From: Flavobacteriales bacterium | GTDB lineage: Bacteria; Bacteroidota; Bacteroidia; Flavobacteriales_D; Crocinitomicaceae | Reading direction: 5' to 3' | DNA: 38,962 nucleotides | Assembly (NCBI GenBank): GCA_947460825.1 | Contig: CANHHA010000027.1 | Location: 1-38,962, forward strand | Position numbers and translations under genes: made by a program | Part shown: positions 1 through 6,704 of the stretch, piece by piece | Numbering within the stretch: the stretch's first letter is position 1 | Layout: every line of letters begins with the position of its first letter | The notes under the pieces: generated by a model | The model's input: only the letters and a program-made list of their open reading frames with translations | What the model was told of the DNA's origin: nothing | The model's database searches: none

Positions 1-326
1 ATTTTGATTACAACGATCCAATTACCACGAATACCACCGTTCATAGAATCTATGAAGGGTTTCCAAACGTCCTAAGCCTTCAAGACTTAGTAAACAGCAA
101 GGAATCAATCGTACTCTACCCCAACCCTACCTCCTCAGAAATCACCATTACCTCCGATAAGTTCACCAACGAGCACTACACGCTGTATGACCAAATGGGA
201 AGAACCGTAGGTTCGGGAACTTTAACAGGCACCAGCACCACCATTTCGTTAAGTAATTTAAGCAAGGGGATTTATATCCTCAAGGTAGAAGGAGCTTATG
301 AATCGGCGATCGTGGTTAAGGAATAG
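1..326 (+). CDS. T9SS-sorted secreted protein, C-terminal part (5' end outside window)
   Basis: The reading frame is open from the window edge (first full codon at 3) to the TAG at 324-326, so only the last 107 residues are visible. About 37 residues of unrecognised sequence are followed by a type A T9SS sorting domain (TIGR04183-like), recognisable by its YPNP turn, the GRTVGSG strand, the SKGIYILKVEG motif and the terminal VVVKE-like end. Such a domain directs a periplasmic protein through the type IX translocon to the cell surface or medium, where it is removed. The function of the mature part cannot be told. The last 213 bp (114-326) are almost identical to the ends of the next two genes. 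The family assignment of the tail is secure; the identity of the protein is unknown. Confidence 0.85.
   Translation, partial: FDYNDPITTNTTVHRIYEGFPNVLSLQDLVNSKESIVLYPNPTSSEITITSDKFTNEHYTLYDQMGRTVGSGTLTGTSTTISLSNLSKGIYILKVEGAYESAIVVKE
114..326 (+). repeat. T9SS sorting-domain cassette, copy 1 of 3
   Basis: This 213-bp coding repeat recurs at 1165-1377 and 2546-2758 with the same length and only scattered, mostly silent changes. Sequence upstream of it is unrelated between the three genes. It encodes the C-terminal sorting signal. Confidence 0.9.
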
Positions 327-345
327 TATAAATTAATTTGAGATT

Positions 346-1377
346 ATGAAAAAAATATTTTTACTGTTTTTCTTTATGAATATTTTCCATTGGGCTAATG
401 CACAACTCACGTATGTGCCTGATGATGCATTTGAAGCATACTTAGAATCTAATTTTCCTAATTGTGCAACCGGAGGTATAGACGATTTCGTTATAGGTTA
501 TGAAGTAATTGGTTCCATAAGTTTAATTAATTTACCAATTCAGAATCTTAATGGAATTGAAAATCTCAATTATATACATAGTATTTTTATTACAAATTGC
601 ACGTACTTAAACTTCATTGATTTAAGTAATGTTAACGTTAATAATATCAATATAACTAATGTAAATTCTATTGGTTTAAATGTCCAAGGAATGTCTATCA
701 CTATTGCAAATTGTCCAAATGTTACAAACATCATTATACCACAAGGGTATATAAGTTGTATAGAAGTTACAGGTAATATGTATCTTCTCCATTCCGTCGA
801 ATTTCAAAGCACTAATATTCTAAAGACAGGCTTACCCTGCGGTGGCATTATCATTTTAAAAAATAATTTAGCTCCTAATTGGGACTTTATTGACTTATCC
901 ATGATTCAAGTAGAATTCGGATGTTCGGGATTTGATATTGAAAATGACTTTCGTTGTGTTTTACTTAATAACAATGGTTATTTAAATTGGTATTATTTAA
1001 GCTGCGATGATTCAAATGAAACAAATGGTTTAACATGTGTTCAAATTGAAAATCCTGGATATGCACAAAATGCATGGCCGAGTTATAATGACTTTACATA
1101 TAGCCAACAATGTAATAGTTGTATAACGGGAATTGATAACCGAGAAGTTAATGGAGTTATATCCCTCTACCCCAACCCTACTTCCTCGGAAATCACCATT
1201 TCCTCCGATAAGTTCACCAATGAGCCGTACACGCTCTATGACCAAATGGGAAGAATCGTAGGTTCAGGAACTTTAGCAGGCACCAGCACCACCATTTCGT
1301 TAAGCACCTTAAGCAAGGGGATTTATATCCTCAAAGTAGAAGGAGCTTATGAATCGGCGATCGTGGTTAAGGAGTGA
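346..1377 (+). CDS. Secreted leucine-rich-repeat-like protein with T9SS sorting domain
   Basis: The 343-residue product begins with a clear Sec signal peptide (about residues 1-19, ending ANAQ). The mature N-terminus, YVPDDAFEAYLESN, resembles the opening of many Bacteroidota T9SS-exported LRR-like proteins (TYVPDDNFE...). Residues ~50-160 have short repeats of the form INLPIQNLNGIENL..I, consistent with a degenerate LRR solenoid rich in Asn and Ile. The last ~70 residues are a type A sorting domain with YPNP, GRIVGSG and KGIYILKVEG. Expected location is the cell surface or outside. The body is more AT-rich than the sorting-domain cassette, which hints that the two parts have different histories. 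The gene lies 19 bp after the previous gene and 22 bp before the next in the same direction, so co-transcription is likely. Ligand and function are unknown. Confidence 0.82.
   Translation: MKKIFLLFFFMNIFHWANAQLTYVPDDAFEAYLESNFPNCATGGIDDFVIGYEVIGSISLINLPIQNLNGIENLNYIHSIFITNCTYLNFIDLSNVNVNNINITNVNSIGLNVQGMSITIANCPNVTNIIIPQGYISCIEVTGNMYLLHSVEFQSTNILKTGLPCGGIIILKNNLAPNWDFIDLSMIQVEFGCSGFDIENDFRCVLLNNNGYLNWYYLSCDDSNETNGLTCVQIENPGYAQNAWPSYNDFTYSQQCNSCITGIDNREVNGVISLYPNPTSSEITISSDKFTNEPYTLYDQMGRIVGSGTLAGTSTTISLSTLSKGIYILKVEGAYESAIVVKE
1165..1377 (+). repeat. T9SS sorting-domain cassette, copy 2 of 3
   Basis: 213-bp coding repeat, same boundaries relative to the stop codon as copies at 114-326 and 2546-2758. 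Confidence 0.9.
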
Positions 1378-1399
1378 TGAATTACTTAAAAAAAAAGAC

Positions 1400-2758
1400 A
1401 TGAAACTTAAAAAAATATCCATTTTTCTTTTTCTATTTGCCGTTTACACCCAATTCTATAGCCAGATGTGGGTGCCTGCAACACCGTATCCGGGGGCAAT
1501 AGGATTTTTTAACCAAACAGCAAGAGTAAACTGCTTGGATGAATACAATGGTGACTTAATTGTTGCAGGGAATTTTAGTTCGATTGGAGGTTTGGTTGCA
1601 CACTGTATTGCAAAATGGAATGGTACTACATGGAGTACTTTAGGTCCAGGGAATTATTTACAAGACACCTATATCACAGATGTGTGTGAATATAATAATC
1701 GCCTATTCGTTGGGGCAAGATATAATAATCTTCATGTTTGGGATGGTAACCAATGGATTATTCCGACATATCTAAATTTAGGCACTCAACAAGTAGAAAA
1801 TGTTAGTGCCATAAACATGCACGTTTTTAATAATGAATTGTATTTAATTTCAGATTTTGGGAATTTATTCAAATACGATGGTAACACGTTTATAGATTTG
1901 AATGTTCCAAATCAAATTGGTACACCTATTTGTATTGCTGATTACAATAATGAATTATACCTTGGGACGGAATTAGGATTGTTTAAATTCAATAACCAAA
2001 ACTGGATTAACTGCACCGGTGTTGTTACAACAAATCCAATAATTGTTGATTTGGAATCATATAATGGAGAATTATATGCAATTGGTGCAATTTCCTCAAT
2101 TGGAGGAATATATGTAGAGAAATTCGCGAAATACAATGGACAAACATGGTCAAGTATTCCAATGCCCAATGGATTTTGGCCTGGAGTACCAAGCGGATTT
2201 GGTGTCGGAATCTACGATGTTTCTTTTAATTCTTTAAAGGTTTATAATAATAAATTATATGTATCAGCAGGATTTGCCACATTTCAAAACCATGATTTCA
2301 ACCCATCACCTTTATATATTTTCGATGGTAATAATTGGAATGCGGCAGGACTAAACTTTGACTTAAACGAGGGAGGAAATACATCAATTGTCTATCAAAA
2401 TCAAATTTATTCAGGGGGTGCGTTCTGGGCATTCGCAATAAATGTTGGAGATCCCACCTTTACAAATATGGATATGCAATGCTTTGCGAAAATTGATCCA
2501 AATATTTCATCAATTTCGGAGGGAAATAACCCTTATATTATCTCCCTCTACCCCAACCCTACTTCCTCCGAGATTACCATTACCTCTGATAAGTTCACCA
2601 ACGAGCCGTACACGCTGTATGACCAAATGGGAAGAACCGTAGGTTCGGGAACTTTAACAGGCACCAGCACCACCATTTCGTTAAGCACTTTAAGCAAGGG
2701 GATGTATATCCTCAAAGTAGAAGGAGCTTATGAATCGGCGATCGTGGTTAAGGAGTGA
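1400..2758 (+). CDS. Secreted beta-propeller-like repeat protein with T9SS sorting domain
   Basis: I place the start at ATG 1400, which gives a Sec signal peptide (MKLKKISIFLFLFAVYTQF..SQ). An in-frame upstream ATG at 1349 lies inside the preceding gene and would bury the signal. The 452-residue product has about six repeats of roughly 50 residues, each with a YNNxLYxxG strand and a xxKWNGxxWxxLG strand (for example IAKWNGTTWSTLG, LHVWDGNQWI, LFKYDGNTF, FAKYNGQTWSSI, LYIFDGNNW). This pattern fits a kelch-like beta-propeller exported by T9SS. The final ~70 residues are the sorting domain. Substrate or partner is unknown. It is the third tandem cargo gene, 22 bp after the second. Confidence 0.82.
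   Translation: MKLKKISIFLFLFAVYTQFYSQMWVPATPYPGAIGFFNQTARVNCLDEYNGDLIVAGNFSSIGGLVAHCIAKWNGTTWSTLGPGNYLQDTYITDVCEYNNRLFVGARYNNLHVWDGNQWIIPTYLNLGTQQVENVSAINMHVFNNELYLISDFGNLFKYDGNTFIDLNVPNQIGTPICIADYNNELYLGTELGLFKFNNQNWINCTGVVTTNPIIVDLESYNGELYAIGAISSIGGIYVEKFAKYNGQTWSSIPMPNGFWPGVPSGFGVGIYDVSFNSLKVYNNKLYVSAGFATFQNHDFNPSPLYIFDGNNWNAAGLNFDLNEGGNTSIVYQNQIYSGGAFWAFAINVGDPTFTNMDMQCFAKIDPNISSISEGNNPYIISLYPNPTSSEITITSDKFTNEPYTLYDQMGRTVGSGTLTGTSTTISLSTLSKGMYILKVEGAYESAIVVKE
2546..2758 (+). repeat. T9SS sorting-domain cassette, copy 3 of 3
   Basis: 213-bp coding repeat, near-identical to 114-326 and 1165-1377. The flanking coding sequence differs in each gene. Confidence 0.9.
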
Positions 2759-2769
2759 GTATGAGTCTC

Positions 2770-2802
2770 CCGTTCCTCGGGATTTAAAATCCCGAGGAAC
2801 GG
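2770..2802. repeat. REP-like perfect palindrome (16-1-16)
   Basis: Two perfect 16-nt arms, CCGTTCCTCGGGATTT and its complement, flank a single central A. It starts 12 bp after the stop codon of the third cargo gene and may also serve as its terminator. The centre GGATTT-N-AAATCC is shared with the palindromes beside the RAYT gene at 35832-35956. Confidence 0.85.
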
Positions 2803-2841
2803 AGTTGAGATGAATTGTCCATAGAAAAATAAGAAGCTTGT

Positions 2842-2853
2842 TCAAACGTTTGA
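2842..2853. promoter_or_regulatory. 12-bp palindrome before the RhuM gene, possible operator
   Basis: TCAAACGTTTGA is a perfect dyad ending 7 bp before the ATG of the RhuM-family gene. The RhuM N-terminus looks DNA-binding, so autoregulation is possible. This is inference from position only. Confidence 0.3.
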
Positions 2854-2860
2854 GTAAGCC

Positions 2861-3706
2861 ATGAAAAATGAACTTATTTTCTATTCCCTTGATCATATCA
2901 ATCAGCGTATTGAAGTACAACTCAGTGAAGATAGTGTATGGCTTAATAGAACCCAACTCGCACTACTCTTCGGTAGAGATATAAAAACAATTGGGAAACA
3001 CCTCAATAATGCATTGAAAGAAGAGTTATTTGGACTTCCAGTTGTCGCAAAATTTGCGACAACTGGAAGTGATGGTAAAATTTATCAGGTAGAACATGTA
3101 AATCTTGATATGATCATTTCCATTGGTTACCGTGTGAAATCAAGGCAAGGAATTCATTTTAGAATTTGGGCTAATCAAGTGTTAAAAGATTATCTACTAA
3201 AAGGTTATGCCGTGCAACGCAGGGTTGATTTTATGGAACATCAAATCATTCAAATCAAGGAACAAATAAAAACTATTGATTTACAAATAAATAGCCAGCT
3301 CCCTTCAACGCAAGGTATTTTCTTTGAAGGAGAAGTTTTTGATGCCTACGTATTAGTTGCTAAAATCATTCGGCAGGCTCGAAAAAACATACTATTAATA
3401 GATAATTACATCGATGAAACGACTTTTACACTCCTATCAAAAAAGAAACTAGATGTTAATGCGCATATCCTTACCAAAAATACGAGTAAACAAGTTCTCC
3501 TGGATTTAAAAAAAGCAAATGAGCAATATGGAGGATTTTCTATCGAAGCTTTTAATCTAAGCCATGATCGTTTTTTGATACTAGATAACAAAGAAGTATA
3601 TCACCTTGGAGCCTCGTTAAAAGACCTGGGTAAACGATGGTTCGCTTTTACTAAGATGAATCTATCGAATATTGAAGAACTCATGGGAAGAATTAAAAAA
3701 CACTGA
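2861..3706 (+). CDS. RhuM-family protein with PLD-like C-terminal region
   Basis: The 281-residue product matches the virulence RhuM family. Residues ~10-60 (YSLDHINQRIEVQLSEDSVWLN...LALLFGRDIKTIGKHLNN) look like the family's KilA-N/winged-helix-like DNA-contacting start. Residues ~75-125 hold the hallmark DGKIYQVEHVNLDMIISIGYRVKS and FRIWANQVLKDYLLKGYAV. The C-terminal third (NILLIDNYIDETTFTLL ... LSHDRFLILDNKEVYHLGASLKDLG) resembles a degenerate phospholipase D half-site, with HDR where HxK would be expected. The family is common in genomic islands and is often linked to phage or defence loci; its biochemical role is not established. It is flanked by palindromic repeats on both sides and carries a 37-bp palindrome inside the reading frame (3034-3070). 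No toxin-antitoxin partner is visible. Confidence 0.8.
   Translation: MKNELIFYSLDHINQRIEVQLSEDSVWLNRTQLALLFGRDIKTIGKHLNNALKEELFGLPVVAKFATTGSDGKIYQVEHVNLDMIISIGYRVKSRQGIHFRIWANQVLKDYLLKGYAVQRRVDFMEHQIIQIKEQIKTIDLQINSQLPSTQGIFFEGEVFDAYVLVAKIIRQARKNILLIDNYIDETTFTLLSKKKLDVNAHILTKNTSKQVLLDLKKANEQYGGFSIEAFNLSHDRFLILDNKEVYHLGASLKDLGKRWFAFTKMNLSNIEELMGRIKKH
3034..3070. repeat. Perfect 37-bp palindrome inside the RhuM coding sequence (18-1-18)
   Basis: Left arm ACTTCCAGTTGTCGCAAA, central A, then the exact complement. It encodes the LPVVAKFATTGS segment without breaking the frame. In mRNA it would form a very stable hairpin; in DNA it is a cruciform or protein-binding candidate. Confidence 0.9.
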
Positions 3707-3737
3707 GTTTTTTTTTTATAGGTTCAAATGTTCGAAT

Positions 3738-3803
3738 CTTCCAGGTGCGTTCCCTGAGTCCGCTCCGACTAGGCGGAGGCGGATCGAAGGGCGCACCTGG
3801 AAG
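3738..3803. repeat. Long nested hairpin after the RhuM gene
   Basis: Outer arms CTTCCAGGTGCG (3738-3749) and CGCACCTGGAAG (3792-3803) pair perfectly. Inside are CCCTGAGTCCGC and GGCGGATCGAAGGG, which read like the widespread CCCTGAG..TCGAAGGG intergenic repeat with a GC-rich hairpin inserted in its middle. It could end transcription of the RhuM gene. Confidence 0.8.
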
Positions 3804-3997
3804 TATTAAATCCCCCTGATTCCGAAGGAATCAAACACGTTACCTTAAACCCTAACCACCAACACCTCGACCCCAGCGGGTCGCATAACACACAACAAGA
3901 TATTCGACCCCGATGGGGTCGCTTGATTACCACAACACTTGAGCAATAATATGCGATTCCGATGAAATCGGATTACTCAGCTTTCTACTGGCTAAAC

Positions 3998-4055
3998 GCA
4001 CCCTGAGTCCGCCACCGCAGACCGAAGGACGTATCTCCGCCTAGGCGGAGGGTGC
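3998..4055. repeat. Three-way-junction-like GC-rich element, copy 1
   Basis: Outer arms GCACCCT / GGGTGC enclose a GTCCGC-type hairpin and a CTCCGCCTAGGCGGAG hairpin. The same element occurs at 4297-4354 and, inverted, at 4597-4654. Confidence 0.85.
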
Positions 4056-4296
4056 GGTAAAAACGAAAAAACATACTTCTTTCCACATTCCAAGGGGGAA
4101 GCCAAATCTATCCCTGATTCCGGAGGAATCATACATGGTACCTCAAACCCTGACCAAAAATAACTCGACCCCAGCGGGGTCGCACAACACACAACAAGAT
4201 ATTCGACCCCGATGGGGTCGCTTGATTACCACATCACCAGAGCAATAATATGCGATTCCGATGGAATCGGATTACTCAGCTTTCTGCTGGCTAAAC

Positions 4297-4354
4297 GCAC
4301 CCTGAGTCCGCCCCCGCGGACCGAAGGACGTATCTCCGCCTAGGCGGAGGGTGC
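4297..4354. repeat. Three-way-junction-like GC-rich element, copy 2
   Basis: Same layout as 3998-4055, with a perfect inner GTCCGC-CCCC-GCGGAC hairpin and a CTCCGCCTAGGCGGAG hairpin inside GCACCCT / GGGTGC arms. Confidence 0.85.
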
Positions 4355-4596
4355 GGGAAATACAAAAAAAACATACTTCTTTCCATATTCCAAGGGGGAA
4401 GCCAAATCTATCCTTGATTCCGGAGGAATCATACATGGTACCTCTAACCCTGACCACCAACAGCTCGACCCCAGCGGGGTCGCATAACACACAACAAGAT
4501 ATTCGACCCCGCTAGGGTCGCTTGATTACCACATCACTTGAGCAATAATATGCGATTCCGATGGAATCGGATTAGCAAGAGTTAGCTATGTTCTGA

Positions 4597-4654
4597 GCAC
4601 CCTCCGCCTACGCGGAGATACGTCCTTCGGTCCGCGGGGGCGGACTCAGGGTGC
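4597..4654. repeat. Three-way-junction-like GC-rich element, copy 3 (inverted)
   Basis: This is the reverse complement of the elements at 3998-4055 and 4297-4354, with one change in the CTCCGCCTACGCGGAG hairpin. It closes the array 24 bp before the end of the thioesterase gene, where it may terminate that minus-strand operon. Confidence 0.85.
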
Positions 4655-4678
4655 GGGAAAAAAGTAGAGGAAATATTT

Positions 4679-5086
4679 TTACCATTCCCGATCCAAGACC
4701 AACACCGTTCCTTTGAAATGCGCGACTAGTTCGTTGGATTGATTCGTTACTTCAACCTCATATATCCCCACTTTTCGATTTCGCGAAAGCGCGGTGCAAG
4801 AAGCCGTTAAGTCATCCCCTACCTGTACTTTTTTGATGTGCGAAATCGCCGTTTCAATACTCACACATTGTACTCCATGTGCATTCGAAGCAAAGGCCAT
4901 CGCGGAATCCGCTAAGGCGTAGGTAATTCCTCCGTGAGCGATATTAAACCCGTTCACCATATGTTCCTGCACCTTCATTCGAAGTACGCAGTTTCCTGCC
5001 TCAAGAAACGTTACATGCATTCCCAGCGCTTTGCTGTAGGCATCGCCCTGCAGCATCATTCCTACGATTTCATCGGGTGTTTTCAT
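4679..5086 (-). CDS. PaaI-family hotdog thioesterase
   Basis: The 135-residue protein has the hotdog-fold thioesterase signature NGFNIAHGGITYALAD (Asn45, His51-Gly-Gly53, Asp60), typical of hydroxyphenylacetyl-CoA thioesterase PaaI and relatives that hydrolyse acyl- or aryl-CoA in the cytoplasm. The start is ATG at 5084-5086 (MKTPDEIVGM); a longer frame to 5155 runs back into the upstream gene and is not supported. The ATG overlaps the TAA of the MBL gene (TAATG), so the two are translationally coupled. No phenylacetate catabolic genes are visible, so the substrate is uncertain and it may be a general housekeeping thioesterase. Confidence 0.88.
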   Translation of the reverse strand: MKTPDEIVGMMLQGDAYSKALGMHVTFLEAGNCVLRMKVQEHMVNGFNIAHGGITYALADSAMAFASNAHGVQCVSIETAISHIKKVQVGDDLTASCTALSRNRKVGIYEVEVTNQSNELVAHFKGTVLVLDREW

Positions 5087-5937
5087 TACAAGGACGAAAA
5101 AGCAAAGGTTTCGGCCAAGCGCACACCTTTCTCCGTATGCTGAAGAGTGCAACACTCGTTCACGCTATCGTGCTCTAAAAACAACACGAAATTCTCTGTG
5201 GCCGCAGTATCCAAGAAGGTTCCTTTTTCTGCTAGTGTAATTAAGGGGCGCGTATCGTATCCCATCACATAGGGCAAGGGAATATGTCCGACACTCGGCA
5301 ATAAATCAGCCATAAAGACAATGGTTTTTCCCTGGTACTTAATGTGAGGAATCATCATGCTGTCGGTGTGGCCATCCACGAATAAGAGGTCAATGTTTGG
5401 AAAAACCTCTGTACTAAAGGAACCTGTTCGTTCTACGAACTTTAATTGTCCACTTTCTTGAATAGGCACTATATTTTCTGCTAAAAAGGACGCTTTTTCC
5501 CGGGCATTGGGTTCCGTTGCCCATTGCCAATGGGCCTCATTACTCCAGTAAATAGCATTTTTAAATACCGGTCGATAGCCGTCTTTTTGTGTATTCCAAG
5601 CAACCGCACCCCCACAATGGTCAAAATGCAGGTGCGTAAGCATAACATCGGTAATGTCATCTTCATGAAATCCAACCTTTCGAATCGAGCCAATTAAGGT
5701 GTCGTTTCCTTGCAAATGGTAATGAGAAAAGAACTTTTCTGATTGTTTATCTCCAATGCCCGTATCAACGAGCATGAGGCGTTTACCGTCCTCAATGAGT
5801 AAGCAACGTAAGGCCCATGTGCACATGTTATTGTCATCGGCAGGATTCGTTTTTTGCCACAAGGATTTAGGCACCACTCCGAACATGGCTCCCCCATCAA
5901 GCTTAAAGAGACCGGTTTCAATTACATGGATTTTCAT
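5086..5937 (-). CDS. MBL-fold metallo-hydrolase
   Basis: This 283-residue protein carries the metallo-beta-lactamase zinc motif THLHFDHCGG (His102, His104, Asp106, His107), the preceding strand LMLVDTGIG, and later metal-ligand candidates in VDGHTDSM and FMADLLPS. No signal peptide is seen, so a cytoplasmic hydrolase is expected. It resembles the broad group that includes lactonases and uncharacterised esterases; the substrate cannot be assigned. It is the first gene of a coupled pair with the thioesterase and sits 3 bp downstream of the DUF1573 lipoprotein gene, so all three probably share a transcript. Confidence 0.88.
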   Translation of the reverse strand: MKIHVIETGLFKLDGGAMFGVVPKSLWQKTNPADDNNMCTWALRCLLIEDGKRLMLVDTGIGDKQSEKFFSHYHLQGNDTLIGSIRKVGFHEDDITDVMLTHLHFDHCGGAVAWNTQKDGYRPVFKNAIYWSNEAHWQWATEPNAREKASFLAENIVPIQESGQLKFVERTGSFSTEVFPNIDLLFVDGHTDSMMIPHIKYQGKTIVFMADLLPSVGHIPLPYVMGYDTRPLITLAEKGTFLDTAATENFVLFLEHDSVNECCTLQHTEKGVRLAETFAFSSL

Positions 5938-5940
5938 GGC

Positions 5941-6429
5941 TTATTTTTTAGGATTCACAATGGCTTTCAATTGCAATACCGCAACACCCGGTGAAGTATT
6001 TGTAATCACAGATATTGTTTTGTCTTGCTGACCAAGTTGTGACTTTCCGGGATGAAAGGTGACTTCGATTTCATCGCTTGCACCCGGTGCAATGGGCTTT
6101 TTATTCCATGTTGGTACAGTACACCCACAAGAAGCTTTTACTTCGTAGATTAACAGGGGTTTCTTACCGGTATTTTTAATAGTAAATGAGGTCGTATAAT
6201 CGGCATCCGCTCCAATGCTTCCAAAATCATGAAGCATGCGGTCAAAACCAACCGAACTCAGCATTTTATTACGTTCAGCCTCCTCCTTTTTAACATCTTC
6301 TAAGCTTGATTCCAAGGCTTGTTCATTTTCTGAATCTGCAACAATACTGGATGCGAAATCATCCTTTTTTTCTGGATTTTGACAAGCACACATTGACAGG
6401 AAATAAAAAATAACAACTAATTTTTTCAT
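5941..6429 (-). CDS. DUF1573-domain lipoprotein
   Basis: I start the gene at ATG 6429 (MKKLVVIFYFLSMCACQN), which gives a 162-residue lipoprotein with Cys16 (context MCAC) as the likely lipidated residue, Cys14 being an alternative. The frame stays open to 6681, but that extension runs through the tRNA-His gene and is not real. Residues ~65-160 form a DUF1573 domain (HDFGSIGADADYTTSFTIKNTG, then ASCGCTVPTW and PGASDEIEVTFHPG), an Ig-like fold common in Bacteroidota and related to ASPM-SPD-2-Hydin modules. A short Glu/Lys/Asp-rich linker lies between anchor and domain. It is probably anchored in the envelope facing the periplasm. Molecular role unknown. Confidence 0.85.
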   Translation of the reverse strand: MKKLVVIFYFLSMCACQNPEKKDDFASSIVADSENEQALESSLEDVKKEEAERNKMLSSVGFDRMLHDFGSIGADADYTTSFTIKNTGKKPLLIYEVKASCGCTVPTWNKKPIAPGASDEIEVTFHPGKSQLGQQDKTISVITNTSPGVAVLQLKAIVNPKK

Positions 6430-6452
6430 ATTCAACGATCTAGAATAAAGGT

Positions 6453-6486
6453 AAAAAAAATCCCGACCACTCGTGTGAATCGGGAT
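6453..6486 (-). terminator. Intrinsic terminator after tRNA-His
   Basis: On the minus strand ATCCCGA and TCGGGAT form a 7-bp stem with a 13-nt loop, followed by eight U residues. It separates the tRNA from the DUF1573 gene. Confidence 0.85.
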
Positions 6487-6511
6487 AGTTCCTATTCTTA
6501 ACAGAACTTTG

Positions 6512-6586
<75 letters not shown>

Positions 6587-6598
6587 ATTTCAGGGGCA

Positions 6599-6630
6599 CA
6601 AATATAAAACTTTTCTGCGATTATTTGCAA
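6599..6630 (-). promoter_or_regulatory. Bacteroidota promoter for tRNA-His
   Basis: On the minus strand TTG (6628-6630), 21 bp, TATATTTG (6599-6606), ending 12 bp before the tRNA. Matches the TTG/TAnnTTTG consensus of the Bacteroidota housekeeping sigma factor. Confidence 0.8.
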
Positions 6631-6692
6631 GTAAAGGCTCAGTATATTACGTATTATTCCTACCCGAAAATAATTCCGCACCTATTTTCGTT

Positions 6693-6700
6693 TACTTTTG
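6693..6700 (+). promoter_or_regulatory. -7 element of the TonB-receptor gene
   Basis: TACTTTTG fits TAnnTTTG and ends only 4 bp before the GTG start, implying a leaderless or nearly leaderless mRNA. No clear -33 TTG is seen. Confidence 0.5.
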
Positions 6701-6704
6701 TCCT

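Larger units (their letters stand above)
3816..4573. repeat. Tandem array of three ~300-bp units built from hairpin modules
   Basis: Unit starts are at 3816, 4114 and 4414 (periods 298 and 300 bp); the third unit stops at about 4573. Each full unit contains, in order, GATTCC-3-GGAATC, CGACCCC-3-GGGGTCG, a second CGACCCC-GAT-GGGGTCG hairpin, a CGATTCCGATGGAATCG hairpin and a 58-bp three-way-junction-like element. Spacers between modules are also conserved. No credible gene lies within 3707-4678; the short open frames here are translations of the repeats. A diverged partial unit recurs at about 38620-38690. Confidence 0.9.

Noticed and set aside
3992-4490. Two minus-strand open frames (3992-4192 and 4272-4490) with similar peptides
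   Set aside because: They are translations of the 300-bp repeat units, carry no recognisable domain and have no promoter; similarity follows from the DNA repeat.
3816-4573. CRISPR-like array
   Set aside because: Units are ~300 bp and spacers are conserved rather than unique; no cas genes nearby.
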